NCBI RefSeq assembly: GCF_900106995.1
Contig: NZ_FNOK01000018.1
Span: 91,834 to 155,833 of the forward strand
DNA length: 64,000 bases
Reading direction: 5' to 3'
Origin: Saccharopolyspora shandongensis
GTDB taxonomy: Bacteria > Actinomycetota > Actinomycetes > Mycobacteriales > Pseudonocardiaceae
The translations under genes were made by a program, and so were the position numbers. Of the stretch, positions 1-9,038 are shown one piece after another. Every line of letters begins with the position of its first letter. Positions within the stretch are counted from its first letter, which is position 1. The notes beneath the pieces were generated by a model. The model had not been told where the DNA came from. It did no database searches and saw nothing but the letters and a program-made list of their open reading frames with translations.

Positions 1-165
1 AATCCACAGCGTACAACGCGGCATGACTATTTCAAAGAGTTCAATGTGGAACCCCACGGAACCAAGGCTGCTGCTGGTTGGCGCTAGCACCTGATCTCTG
101 GTGTTCTAAGGTAGACGGTACAGGAGGCGTATCCGGTTGATGGGTAATCCTGTTCACGAGCTCAG

Positions 166-627
166 ATGGGTGGCGTAGCGTTGCAGCGGATTCAGGTCGA
201 ACGCGTCGATGACATCGACGGGTCCCCAGCCAACCACACCGTCACCCTCGCGCTGGATGGTGTGACGTACGAAATCGACCTGAACGACAAGCACACCCAA
301 CAACTCCGGGACGTCCTCGAGCGCTACATCAAGTCCGCGCGCACCCTAGAGCCCGAGCCGGCACGCAGCACGCGCCAGCAGGAGCGCGAAGAGAAGCAGG
401 CCCGGCAGGCCAACAAGCAGCTGACCGAACAGATCCGCGGCGCCGCGCAGCGCACCCGCGATCACCTCAGCAAGAAGGCCGCCGCGCAGGTCGCCCCAGA
501 ACCGGTCGAGCAGCCCGAGCCCGTCAAGGAAACGATCTTCGACACGCCCCAGGACGAAGAGCCAAAGCCGGAAGCGGCCCGCGTCCCGGCGGTTTCGATG
601 CCGCAGTTCTCCTCCGCAGTCGACTGA
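166..627 (+). CDS. Lsr2-like protein, N-terminal domain only
   Basis: 153 aa. Residues about 7-60 match the Lsr2 N-terminal dimerisation domain: a VDDIDGS motif, then a short beta segment reading LDGVTYEIDL and a helix ending in LRDVLERYI. Lsr2 is an actinobacterial nucleoid protein that silences AT-rich foreign DNA. The rest of this protein is charged and Pro/Glu-rich, and I see no C-terminal Lsr2 DNA-binding domain with its RGR-type minor-groove motif. It could therefore dimerise with a chromosomal Lsr2 and act as an antagonist or partner; that role is inference. ATG 166 is used; TTG 181 is an alternative start. It stands alone, beside decayed mobile-element genes. Confidence 0.8.
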   Translation: MGGVALQRIQVERVDDIDGSPANHTVTLALDGVTYEIDLNDKHTQQLRDVLERYIKSARTLEPEPARSTRQQEREEKQARQANKQLTEQIRGAAQRTRDHLSKKAAAQVAPEPVEQPEPVKETIFDTPQDEEPKPEAARVPAVSMPQFSSAVD

Positions 628-732
628 TAACCGGCCTGCTGGTCCGATTTCCATGGCGGCGGTCCGACGCATACCCGCGAAAAGCGCTGCAACGAGCTGC
701 CATTCTGGGGACGGACCTTGCCGGCCTGAGCC

Positions 733-1230
733 TTGTCCGAACTGGAAAGGCTCCGCGTCGCGCTCACCGCCGGAGCGCGACCGTGCCGCGAGCAGCATGG
801 CGCGCACCTACCGCTGGCGACAGACTCGGTGATGGCCCATATCATCGCCACCCGGTTGTGCGACGCCTCCGATCTACTGCTCCTGCCGCCAACCACCATC
901 TCCTGCAGCCACGAGCACGAAGGCCTACTGGCCGGCACCGTCTCGGTCCGCGCCACGATGCTGCACGTCATCGTCACCGACATTGCCGATCCCAACCGAT
1001 GCCGCAATCAGCGAACAACCGACGCCAAATTCGCGAGCAAAGCCACCCCGGCAGCGGTGCTTGGCAAAGGGCCCGCCAGGCCGAAGGCTGCGAGCTCACC
1101 GCGTCCCAAGATATGCACGCAGGCGAGGGGAAGACGAGCATCCTGGTGCACGCTGCGCCCTCGCTCGTCCGCGATGGATGCGAGACGGCCGACCACCGCG
1201 CCGACGAACGCCCCGACCTGCTCCTGCGCC
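733..1230 (+). pseudogene. Creatininase-family (MftE-like) amidohydrolase, frameshifted remnant
   Basis: From TTG 733 one frame reads REQHGAHLPLATDS, then LLLLPP and SHEHEGLLAGTVS. These are the metal-binding N-terminal motifs of the creatininase/mycofactocin MftE family. About 110 codons later, at 1107-1230, a different frame reads DMHAGEGKTSILVHAAPSLV followed by RDGCETADHRADER, the C-terminal HAGE metal-site region of the same family. The middle region and tail are degraded, so no intact enzyme can be made. Family members of this type usually cleave amide bonds near peptide or ring substrates. The next 400 bases hold no gene I can support. Confidence 0.75.
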
Positions 1231-1530
1231 CCGCCCATCGAACGGTCCCCACCGCGGCAACCACACGGCCGATGTCCCAGCGCAGTTCTGCCAGCTGAAC
1301 AACGTCGGCTCTGAGCTTACGAACTCCGTCGCCACCTTGTCGCACCGGACGGAACCTCTGTCCAGATGAGCTGCCAAGCCCTACCTGAGGGCTTCGACGG
1401 CCCGTGCGGCGCTGTGGTTGCTCGCCCGTTCGAGCGAATACGGTGATCGTCATTGTCGTGGCCGGTAGCTCTGAAGCGCTGCAACCACTTGCCGATCGTT
1501 GATCACCGCTGGACGAAGAGTCGACGCGAT

Positions 1531-1567
1531 CGTCGGTCTTACCGAGACGATCTCGGTAAGACCGACG
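1531..1567. repeat. Perfect 17-bp inverted repeat with 3-nt loop
   Basis: Arms at 1531-1547 and 1551-1567 are exact reverse complements around CGA. The core is GTCGGTCTTACCGAGA. No T-tract follows. It lies between the creatininase remnant and the small membrane gene at 1719, so it may be an operator, a cruciform-forming site or a transposon scar. Confidence 0.75.
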
Positions 1568-1718
1568 GCAGGTAGCGCAAACGTGCGCTGCCGTCGTTGC
1601 GTGGACACGGGCACACGACCGTCCGCATCGGTGACGGGCCAGGACAGGCCGTCCTCGAATGGCCGCGCATGCGGAACAAGCCGGGACACCCCGGCGTCGA
1701 AACCACGGACCAGGACGA

Positions 1719-2027
1719 GTGGCTGCTCAACACAATGACGACCAGCACGAGCAACCAGGAAAAAGGAGCATCCCACACAATACCAAACACAGCCCCGTCT
1801 GGCACCTACTCGACCAGGCCTTAGGCGACTGGGGGACGACCTGCCGCTCGATCGCCCTCATCCTCGGCACGCTCCTCCCCGTACTGATCACCCTGGTCCT
1901 CGTGCACGGAAGCCTGGCAACCATTGCGCCATGGCTGGCCGGGATCGGCACTATGCTCGGCATGTGCCGCTACGCCAACAACCGATCAAACAAGAAAGCA
2001 GGACCTCCCCCTGATCAACCGCCATAA
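1719..2027 (+). CDS. Small membrane protein, unknown function
   Basis: About 102 aa from GTG 1719, or 122 aa from ATG 1659. The informative part begins near 1790: an amphipathic stretch HLLDQALGDWGTTCRSIAL, then two hydrophobic segments (LILGTLLPVLITLVLV and a second around APWLAGIGTMLG), ending in a basic NNRSNKK tail. This resembles small actinomycete membrane proteins of unknown role. A good Shine-Dalgarno (AAAAGGAG, 1761-1768) is followed in frame by ATC at 1770 and not by a normal start, so the true start is uncertain. The 500 bases downstream (2028-2562) contain no gene I can support. Confidence 0.5.
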   Translation: MAAQHNDDQHEQPGKRSIPHNTKHSPVWHLLDQALGDWGTTCRSIALILGTLLPVLITLVLVHGSLATIAPWLAGIGTMLGMCRYANNRSNKKAGPPPDQPP

Positions 2028-2562
2028 ACCACATCTGTCGCACCGGGTCGTGGACGCAATCCACCCGCCGTTGTCGGCGTACGCGGTCGACGCGGATCAG
2101 CCAGCTGGCACAGTGACGCTGCTTTGTTAAGTCGACAGCCTCCTGCCCGGCGGTGGCGCGCCCCCGACCAAAGGAGACATTCGGATTCTCGTGGCTTCTC
2201 TTTGCCACTACGGGAACCGGGACGCTGTCACCTTCCCGCCGCTACTCGGGATCGGCATGGAAAACGCCTCGAACACCAGTGGATTCTCTCCCCTACTGCG
2301 GCGGTACCGTGCCCCTGCCACTGCCAGCGGCACTCGTTCTGGAGGCATGAGGTCGGGTCGTCTGGGCGTGGTTAGCTCACCAGCTCCGCGCGGAAGGCAT
2401 GGCTCGCGGTCCGGTTCCGCGGCTCTGGGACGTGACGACACCAGAGAATGCAGTTGTTGCTAGCCGGCATGAACCTCAGCGAAAACTGGTGCGCAGCAGG
2501 CCACCATCAGACCGCCTACGTGAACTCCTCGAGTGCACCAAAGAGAACGAAGGAAGGGCTAC

Positions 2563-3195
2563 ATGGACTGCTTCTTCGAACGCTTTCCTGGCGCAACCTG
2601 GGAAATCCAAGAGCGCCTGCACGTCTACGCGCTGCCCAACCAGAAAGTCCGTGACGTCGTCACGGACTACCACACCCTCCTCGGCGATGACCCCATCGGC
2701 CAGTACGGGCTCGGCCTCCAACCGGCCGCCTTCCTTCATTTCACCGTCCAGATGCTGCGCAAGCATCGCAGCGAGGTTACCCAACTCGACCTGGACGAAC
2801 TCGTCACCCACCTCGCCAAGCAGCTGCGGCACGTCGATCCGATCACTTTGCAGGTTGGACCTCCCCAGGCAGGCGTGCACGCCGTCGAGCTCTGGGTCGC
2901 CCCTGACGCCGACGAGGTCTGGGGCGAGCTTGTCAGCCACACCCGCACGGCCGTGAGCAACGTATTCGGACCCGACGCCCTGCCACCGCTAGGCCCTAAC
3001 GCAGTCCCCCACACGTCCCTGGGCTACGGGGTCCGTCCCGGCGACTCCGGCGCAATCACCAACGTCATCAAGCAAATCCGCCGGCCACTGGTCGAAGTCA
3101 CCGTCGACCAGGTACACCTCCTGGCCGTCACGCAACACCCCGCTCGCGGCTGCTTCACTTGGGAACCGATCGCGGCGATCCCACTCGGGCGCTAG
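2563..3195 (+). CDS. 2H phosphoesterase superfamily protein (2'-5' RNA ligase-like)
   Basis: 210 aa. It carries the two H-x-T/S-hydrophobic signatures of the 2H fold: HFTV at residues 59-62 and HTSLGYG starting at about residue 150, with the usual spacing of roughly 90 residues. Such proteins hydrolyse 2'-5' or cyclic phosphodiester bonds in RNA ends or small nucleotides. ATG 2563 is chosen because AAGGAAGGG precedes it; GTG 2533 is an in-frame alternative. It is a single gene followed by a hairpin at 3237-3277. The substrate cannot be read from sequence. Confidence 0.8.
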   Translation: MDCFFERFPGATWEIQERLHVYALPNQKVRDVVTDYHTLLGDDPIGQYGLGLQPAAFLHFTVQMLRKHRSEVTQLDLDELVTHLAKQLRHVDPITLQVGPPQAGVHAVELWVAPDADEVWGELVSHTRTAVSNVFGPDALPPLGPNAVPHTSLGYGVRPGDSGAITNVIKQIRRPLVEVTVDQVHLLAVTQHPARGCFTWEPIAAIPLGR

Positions 3196-3236
3196 CTCTA
3201 CCCCGTACACCAGCACGAAGGTGATGAAGTTGGGGA

Positions 3237-3277
3237 TCAGCCGTCGTTCACCGACCTAGACAGGCAACGACGGCTGA
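3237..3277 (+). terminator. Hairpin after the 2H gene
   Basis: 12-bp perfect stem, 3237-3248 with 3266-3277, and a 17-nt loop, 41 bases after the 2H stop codon. There is no clear U-tract. A terminator is the simplest reading. Confidence 0.55.
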
Positions 3278-3563
3278 CCCAGTCAAACACTCGCAGCGGA
3301 GCCGGCTTAGACCCACGACCGCGACGTAGCGAGAACGGCTGGTTCAACCGCGCCGTCCACATGCAGCTCGCTGCGGCGCGAGCCGCGTGCATGCGGGAGC
3401 GGAAATGCTCGGCCAACCACGTAAAGAGCCGGCAGCCCGGAACGGGCGCTGAGCCAAGGCTCAATGACGGCGACACCAGCACCGCCAACGCGCGTCAACC
3501 AACTCAGCGGTGCATCGCCGGGGATTACGAGTTCTGGCCATGGCGGCGTTGTAACGTGGCCCT

Positions 3564-4523
3564 ATGTTGGACCCAAAACTTCGCGATGTTGTTGGTTGGC
3601 TGGCGTCAACGCTGCAGCTGCACCGCGGCATGCTGGCAGGGGTCCCTCTGGAATACACGACCAACGCCGGCGTTCTCTTCGTGTCCTGGCGCGGAGGGCC
3701 TACCGCCGACATGGTCGCAGCCGAGCTGGTCCAGGCGGCAGACCCGGACCTGCCGGTAACGCTGCGTCCGGCACGGGCATCGGCTGAGTTCCTCCACCTC
3801 TCCGTCGGAGATCTGACGGTGTGTTTGCATCCCCGTGACCCCACGCCAGATCAGCCCTGGGCGCCTCGCGTCGGACAGCACCCGAACAGCCGCCCCTGGC
3901 CGTGGCCATGGAGACTGCATGACAGTGGAGCTTCTTACGACACCGTGCTGTGGACCGCGGGCAACGTGGATTCCGGCGGTGATGAAGTCGCGGTGGTGGT
4001 GCGTGTTTCCCCGTCAGCTGCCACTGCCGCTCATTCGTCCTGGTCCGAGAGCGGATTCCGTGTCATCGATGCCGACTACGAAGTCCCGGACCATGCATCC
4101 GCAGAGACGAAGCGCCTCTGGCGGCAGCGAACGGCGAACGCCCACATTCGGCTGCGCTATGCCACCACAGGCTGGAGCGACGCGGAAGCCGACGAATGGC
4201 TCGCGGGGGACGGTCCGCACCAACGACGTCCCATGATCAGCGCCGTGCTGCTCGACGAGCGATGCATCATCCGGGTCGACGCAGGGCTGCGAATCGTAGC
4301 CACCGTCGCCGACGGAAGTCCGTGGGTGTCCGCGCCCTGGGATGTGCTCCCTTCCGCCCTCTACAGCGCACTGAGCACCCGGGTCGCTGATCACCTGAAC
4401 CCGCCCGAGTTCCTGAATGTCCGGCGATACGGAGACGCCTGGAGCCAGGTTCGGTTCCAGCTTTCAAGCCAGCTTGTCGCCCCGGGCGAACACTCCTACG
4501 GCCCACCAAGGGCTTTCGAGTAA
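3564..4523 (+). CDS. Hypothetical protein, 319 aa
   Basis: I do not recognise a domain. The protein is soluble and rich in Trp, Ala and Asp, with a Pro/Trp-rich stretch near residue 113 (RPWPWPW). No signal peptide or membrane segment is visible. GC-rich third codon positions and an unbroken frame support a real gene. ATG 3564 is the start; the interval 3278-3563 contains no supported gene. The neighbours are an RNA-processing-type 2H protein upstream and transposon remnants downstream, which say nothing firm about its role. Confidence 0.6.
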   Translation: MLDPKLRDVVGWLASTLQLHRGMLAGVPLEYTTNAGVLFVSWRGGPTADMVAAELVQAADPDLPVTLRPARASAEFLHLSVGDLTVCLHPRDPTPDQPWAPRVGQHPNSRPWPWPWRLHDSGASYDTVLWTAGNVDSGGDEVAVVVRVSPSAATAAHSSWSESGFRVIDADYEVPDHASAETKRLWRQRTANAHIRLRYATTGWSDAEADEWLAGDGPHQRRPMISAVLLDERCIIRVDAGLRIVATVADGSPWVSAPWDVLPSALYSALSTRVADHLNPPEFLNVRRYGDAWSQVRFQLSSQLVAPGEHSYGPPRAFE

Positions 4524-4533
4524 CCCGAGGACA

Positions 4534-4797
4534 CTAGAAGCAGGGACCGGCGGTGATGACCTGGCGGATCGTGGGGGTCTGGACCATCAACAGCCGGGAG
4601 TGGTGGTCGATGCGATCGTCGTCGTAGCAGGAGCGTTCGTCCTCTGCCAGGCCCGTCCAGATGTGCCTGGGCAGAAGGTCCGGCGCCGTGTGTATTTCGG
4701 TGACGAAGCCACGCCAGCCTTCCAGCGTGATCAGTTGCAGCTGCCCGTATTCGGCTCCGGGATCCTCGACCGGTCCGGAGCTGGCGGGGCGGGTCAC
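4534..4797 (-). pseudogene. TniB-type transposition ATPase, N-terminal fragment
   Basis: 87 codons that begin normally at ATG 4797 and run through LEGWRGFVTE, then IDHHSRLLMVQTPTIRQVIT before stopping. The pattern EGW-x-FV, R-x-x-HH/YH and TP-x-(I/V)-x-x-(I/V) is the N-terminal region of actinomycete TniB ATPases. The intact TniB at 51865-53001 shares the KEGWHRFV opening. The Walker A and B motifs that should follow are absent, so this is a truncated leftover of a different Tn7/Tn5053-like element. Confidence 0.65.
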
Positions 4798-4939
4798 CGC
4801 CGCTTGTCCGCTTCGGCGAAAGGACGAAGATGAGCAGCGGAATCACCTTGGCAACGCTGTCTGGGCCGGGCGGGCGCTGATCGGGTCCGCTCCGGCATCC
4901 CCGGTGTCGCTGATGGCGGAAACAGGCTCTGACTGAATT

Positions 4940-5245
4940 GATCGCGTCGGTGGCAGCCAGATCGGTGATACCCACCAGCGCGCTCGCAGGTTCACGCTGT
5001 GGTCATGGCCCCAGGAGCGGACCGCGAGAATGTCGGCCAGGTCGCGGCAGAACGGTACGGCTCGGAGACCGTGACCGTGTCGCCGGGGCGGGCGAAGTCC
5101 GCCAGTCCCCGGAAACCGTCGCGTTGCAGGGCGGGGCCTTCGAGCAGGTGGCCGGGTCGCTGAAGAACCGCACCCCGTCAGTGCCAGCGATCAGCCCGGC
5201 TTCGGCGAGTACGTATGTTTGTCGCAGGGTGCTTTGTTCGTCTGT
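4940..5245 (-). pseudogene. Serine recombinase (resolvase) remnant, several frameshifts
   Basis: Reading the minus strand and allowing three frame changes gives TDEQSTLRQTYVLAEAGLIA, then VRFFSDPATCSKAPP, LQRDGFRGLADFARPGDTVT, RDLADILAVRSW and LVGITDLAATDA. This is the order of a resolvase catalytic domain: the ARPGDT strand, the RDL helix and the GITDLAATDA loop. The first strand with the catalytic Ser is missing, because the fragment is joined upstream to the CGCG-protein remnant. It marks the edge of a dead mobile element. Confidence 0.65.
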
Positions 5246-5455
5246 TCGCGGACGCGGGCCTGGATGGCGCGCACGTCGTGGCCGGGCAGGAAGTCCCGGT
5301 CCGTAGCCTCTCCGCAGCCGCAGGGCCGGTAGAGGAACGGTCTTTCCTCGGGCAGGTCGCAGTCGCAGTAGGCGATCGGGTCCTGGGAGCTGTTGGCCGC
5401 CGGATCGGCCCGGCCGATCCAGGCGTCGGGCAGCGAGGCCCCTCTGTGAGCACTT
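5246..5455 (-). pseudogene. Remnant of a C-x-CGCG / FLPGHD protein
   Basis: The minus strand reads AYCDCDLPEERPFLYRPCGC followed by GEATDRDFLPGHDVRAIQAR. A Cys-rich cluster before F-x-PGHD-x-RA is seen in small zinc-binding proteins common on actinomycete plasmids and phages. An in-frame TGA sits just upstream with no start codon after it, and the 3' end runs into the resolvase remnant in another frame, so it is a fragment. Confidence 0.45.
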
Positions 5456-5598
5456 CGCCTTCAACCCGCTGTCGGCATCGCGTCACCGCTCGCGCCCATC
5501 AGGTTTCCGGCGCGAAGTCCGACTGTGCGGTGCGACACGAGCTTCTTGCCGTGGACAGGCTTAAAGGTCTCGGCGAAGCTGATTGCCGTGCGCATCGG

Positions 5599-6489
5599 TT
5601 AGGACGCGGTCCAGTTCCAGGGGCGTGCCCCGTTGTGTCCGCGCAGGCAGTTGATGCGGTATTGCGTTTCGTTCGCGATCTGGTCATTTTGGTCGGCGCG
5701 GTTGGCGAGCCAGCTTGTCATGCGCAGTTCGCGAATGTCTCGCAGGAGCTCATAGGATGGACTGGAAAGGACATCGAAGCCGTAAGCGTCAGCGAACTGC
5801 TGGTATTCGGCAGCGCTGACCCAACCGAAGCTGTCATGCTCGCTTGCTACGAGCGTCAGATCCCATTCCGGCGGGCCGATCGCGACGCGCTCGAGGTCAA
5901 GCGCCAGGATTCTGCCGTCGTCGACGGCAACGATGTTGTTGTCATGCGGATCGCCGTGGATCAAGGCCGGCCCCAGTGTGAACGTGGCAGTCCTCCAGTG
6001 GTTCTCGAGATTGCGGAGGCGATCACACAGGAAGCTCTTGTCCCCTGCCGGAATCGGAGCGGCGTTGATTCGTTCGGCGATCCGCACGAAAGGCCGCAGC
6101 GCTGTAAGCAACTCCCCCTTGGGTGAAGAAATAGTGTGCAGATCACGCAGGAAGTGTCCGATCTCGGCTGGGGTCGCGGGTCTGTACGAGGGCAGCTCGT
6201 GCCAGAATGTCACCACGGTGTCGTTGAGTTCGACCGGCTCTTCGGCGGGCTCCACGACCGAGATGTGGGCCGTGTGTAGCAGCCATGCTGCCAAAGTGGT
6301 TTCTTTCAACGCGGTTTCGCGCTGAGTTACCGTCCGGGTGACGCGAGCGACGAGCTGGTGTGGCAGCCGGTAGGTCGCGCTGTCTCCCAAGCTGAGAAGT
6401 TCGGCGTGTGCGCTGTCGATTCCTCGCTGGGCACAGGCCGCATGCAAGGCTCGGGTTTCGGCTGGAGCGCGGTCGGATGGAGTGGTCAT
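5599..6489 (-). CDS. Aminoglycoside-phosphotransferase-like kinase
   Basis: 296 aa. HGDPHDNN at residues 178-185 is the APH catalytic loop (Brenner motif HGDxxxxN), and DLE at 198-200 is the metal-binding segment, followed by GPPEWDLT. Fold and length fit the APH/choline-kinase group, which phosphorylates small hydroxyl substrates with ATP. The substrate is unknown, and there is no reason to assume drug resistance. ATG 6489 starts 4 nt after the stop of the upstream XRE gene, so the two are probably co-transcribed. This pairing of a large XRE regulator with an APH-like kinase suggests a shared pathway (inference). Confidence 0.8.
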   Translation of the reverse strand: MTTPSDRAPAETRALHAACAQRGIDSAHAELLSLGDSATYRLPHQLVARVTRTVTQRETALKETTLAAWLLHTAHISVVEPAEEPVELNDTVVTFWHELPSYRPATPAEIGHFLRDLHTISSPKGELLTALRPFVRIAERINAAPIPAGDKSFLCDRLRNLENHWRTATFTLGPALIHGDPHDNNIVAVDDGRILALDLERVAIGPPEWDLTLVASEHDSFGWVSAAEYQQFADAYGFDVLSSPSYELLRDIRELRMTSWLANRADQNDQIANETQYRINCLRGHNGARPWNWTAS

Positions 6490-6493
6490 TGTG

Positions 6494-7777
6494 TTAGCGC
6501 TGCAGTGTCTTGGCGATCTGGTGACGGAGGTCGGTCACGTCGCCATAGCGAGCATGTGGTTTGGTCGCGACGTACAGGTCGCGGAGGTAGTTGCGGACAC
6601 GCTGGGAACGGAGATCTTGGGCCCGCGTGAGGGCTTCCAGCCCTCGGTGGGCGGCGGCGCCCGGGTCGTCGTTGATCTGCAGAGTGATGGATTTGATCAG
6701 CGACAGGGTCTTTGACCTGGCGTATTTCGGTGTGTGGTGGTGCACGGCGAAATCCAGGCGGTCGATGGCTGGGTGCGGATCGTAGCCGTGGTCGACGAGA
6801 TCGAACAGGGCGTGCCCGGAGTCTCCACGCATCTCCGCTGCGTCGTAATACTCCATCCAGGGCGGCGTTTCGGTGACGCTCTGCGCGAAGTGTTCGTCTG
6901 CGCACTCGATGGCCGCAAGGCACTCTCCGATCCTGCCTTCTCTGGCCAGAGCGCGGCCGCGCACGACGTGGAGCATCGACCGTTCACGAGCGGTGAGCCG
7001 GTCGTCCCGGACTTGAGCGAGTTCGGCGAGCTCAATGGCATCCTCGCGCCGAAGGCTGACAGCTTGCCGCGCCATGTCAGAAAGGATCGTCGCGCGCAGG
7101 CTCTGATCTTCCGCCCGTTCGGCACAGTACAGGCCGAATCGGAAGTAGCGGTCCGCTGAGTCGTGCGCTCCAGCGTCATACGACATCCAGCCGGCGACCT
7201 CGGCAAGGTTGCCAACAGCCGCGTGGAGCTCCCGACGTACCACACTGGTGCGGCACCGGGCCTCGAGAAGACCAGCTGCCCACCGCAGCTGCCCGCCTAC
7301 CGCCTCGCGGGAGAGCCCGCCTCCATACAGATGCTCCCATTCCGAGAACGTCGCGGCGCTTTGGGTCACGTGGGCTACCTCGGAGCGGCCGACCCACTGC
7401 GGCACGGGAGTGGGCGACTCTGCCCGCGCCAAGAATTCCGATACTGATCCGCTCAGCATCACCCCACTGGCGACGGCGGTGCCCAGACCAAGAAAAGAGC
7501 GCCGGTGCACATCGTCCTCCTCTCCGATCGCCCTGGGGCAATAAAAGCCCAGCTCGGCATCAGACTCCGCACCAAGCACAGCGCGGAAGGCAGAACGATA
7601 CACAGGATTCGGCCACCGATGGATGCCACGCTCCAGCTTGGACACATAGTAAGTCGACATCGGCGGGTCTAAGGCCAGGTGCCGCGACACAGAGTCGGCG
7701 ACCTGGGCTTGGGTGAGCTTGTGTCGACGTCGTGCCGACTCCAGCTCAGTATTGCGACGGTGTCCGTGTGTGCTCAT
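6494..7777 (-). CDS. XRE-family regulator with long C-terminal repeat-type domain
   Basis: 427 aa. An N-terminal helix-turn-helix (about residues 8-60) reads RRRHKLTQAQVADSVSRHLA, then YYVSKLERG. The remaining 350 residues are Ala/Arg/Glu-rich helical repeats of the TPR type found in many Streptomyces-type XRE proteins. A hydrophobic segment RRSFLGLGTAVASGVMLSG (about residues 92-110) looks like a twin-arginine signal but is a common feature of this regulator family. Probably a cytoplasmic DNA-binding regulator that senses a small ligand or peptide. First gene of an operon with the APH-like kinase. Confidence 0.8.
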   Translation of the reverse strand: MSTHGHRRNTELESARRRHKLTQAQVADSVSRHLALDPPMSTYYVSKLERGIHRWPNPVYRSAFRAVLGAESDAELGFYCPRAIGEEDDVHRRSFLGLGTAVASGVMLSGSVSEFLARAESPTPVPQWVGRSEVAHVTQSAATFSEWEHLYGGGLSREAVGGQLRWAAGLLEARCRTSVVRRELHAAVGNLAEVAGWMSYDAGAHDSADRYFRFGLYCAERAEDQSLRATILSDMARQAVSLRREDAIELAELAQVRDDRLTARERSMLHVVRGRALAREGRIGECLAAIECADEHFAQSVTETPPWMEYYDAAEMRGDSGHALFDLVDHGYDPHPAIDRLDFAVHHHTPKYARSKTLSLIKSITLQINDDPGAAAHRGLEALTRAQDLRSQRVRNYLRDLYVATKPHARYGDVTDLRHQIAKTLQR

Positions 7778-8059
7778 CGCTGACCTTCCGCAAAGCGCAT
7801 CACCACAGTACGGGTGACATCACCTAATCACCAAACGTGACAGCTCTCAGTCTGTCAGTAACCCTGCCAGTTCGTCGGCCAGTTCGAGGACGTTCCGTCA
7901 GCCACTCGCCATGGGCATGGTGAGAAGGGTCCTGTTGGTGCTGTAACGGCACCTTCCGCGAGACCCAACGAGGGGTGTCTGCGATGCACGCTGCTGCGAC
8001 CGAAGTTCGGAATGCCGGGCGACTGAGCGGGGAAACGAGATTCCCGGTGGTGATCCTCC

Positions 8060-8680
8060 ATGTCGCCAGTTGATCCCAAAGTTCGGATGATCCATCCCAT
8101 TCCAGGGATGCGATGGACCGAGCTTCGCGACGCCGCAACCGAACTCGCCGACCACCAGTGGCCGCTGGTTCCAGGGACCTATCAGGTCAGTACGGACTCT
8201 CCGTGGCTGGGCAAATCCTGCTCGACGGGGCTGGTTCCGATCACCGAGCTGAGTGCGGAGGCCACCACCGACCTCGCACAGGTCTGGGAATGGTGGACGC
8301 GTCGCCCCTACTCGGTGCTGCTCGCCTGTGGCAGGGCAATCGACGCGCTTGAGGTGCCCACCAGTCTGGGCCGGACGGCCGAGGACATGCTCGCAGCGCT
8401 GAAGCTCCGTGGCCCTGTCGCCGTGACACGGCGCACATGGCTGGTCTTCGTCGAATCGGCCGGACAAACGATGCCGCTAGTCGACGTGCCGGCGCCGGTC
8501 ACGTGGCACAGCGGGGGTTCCTTCGTCCCCCTGCCGCCGACGATCGATGGCGACATGCCCTACTACTGGCGCATCACCCCTGAAGACGTCGACTGGCGTC
8601 TTCCCGAAGCGACACCCACGCTGGACTGCCTGCAGCAGTGTTGGGACACCCGAGAGACAGACACGCCGATACCCGTGTAG
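8060..8680 (+). CDS. Bifunctional primase/polymerase-like domain protein
   Basis: 206 aa. The pattern ELADHQWPLVPGTYQVS, WWTRRPYSVLLACG-x-x-IDALEVP, RTWLVFVESAG and DVDWRLPEATPTLD follows the actinomycete family annotated as bifunctional DNA primase/polymerase N-terminal (Prim-Pol). These proteins resemble the primase-polymerase fold of plasmid replication proteins, but this short form has no helicase part. Catalytic acidic residues cannot be assigned with certainty. The gene diverges from the XRE gene across 280 bases. ATG 8060 is used; ATG 8087 and 8108 are possible. A strong terminator follows at 8736. Confidence 0.65.
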   Translation: MSPVDPKVRMIHPIPGMRWTELRDAATELADHQWPLVPGTYQVSTDSPWLGKSCSTGLVPITELSAEATTDLAQVWEWWTRRPYSVLLACGRAIDALEVPTSLGRTAEDMLAALKLRGPVAVTRRTWLVFVESAGQTMPLVDVPAPVTWHSGGSFVPLPPTIDGDMPYYWRITPEDVDWRLPEATPTLDCLQQCWDTRETDTPIPV

Positions 8681-8735
8681 TCGCCGAGCGGTCACTGGGT
8701 AGTCCGGACTGCCACCCCGAACAGCGACCGGTCGG

Positions 8736-8787
8736 TCCCGGCAGTGGGCGGCCGAGGTAGTTGCGGTTGCCCACTGCCGGGATTTTT
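8736..8787 (+). terminator. Rho-independent terminator
   Basis: Perfect 14-bp stem (8736-8749 with 8769-8782) followed directly by TTTTT at 8783-8787. It is placed 56 bases after the Prim-Pol-like gene. Confidence 0.85.
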
Positions 8788-9038
8788 CCGGTTTTCTTGA
8801 TCCACGACGACCGCGGAACGGGACACCGCAATGTTTGAAAGACGCCCGGCCAACGGGCCCCTTCGCGCGAGTGAGAAGCTGCCCATGCTGCAACGGAATT
8901 CGTGGTCCGAGCTGATACGTGAACCGCTGCCATACTCCGCGACTCTCGATGGTGAGACGTCGCAGGAGCGTGGCATGAAGCCCTGTGTGGTCGTGGTTTC
9001 GCTCAACGGCGTCGACAACATGGGCAAGGACTGAACGG

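Noticed and set aside
5215..6126. 303-codon open frame on the plus strand
   Set aside because: Antiparallel to the APH-like gene and the recombinase remnants, with no protein motif.
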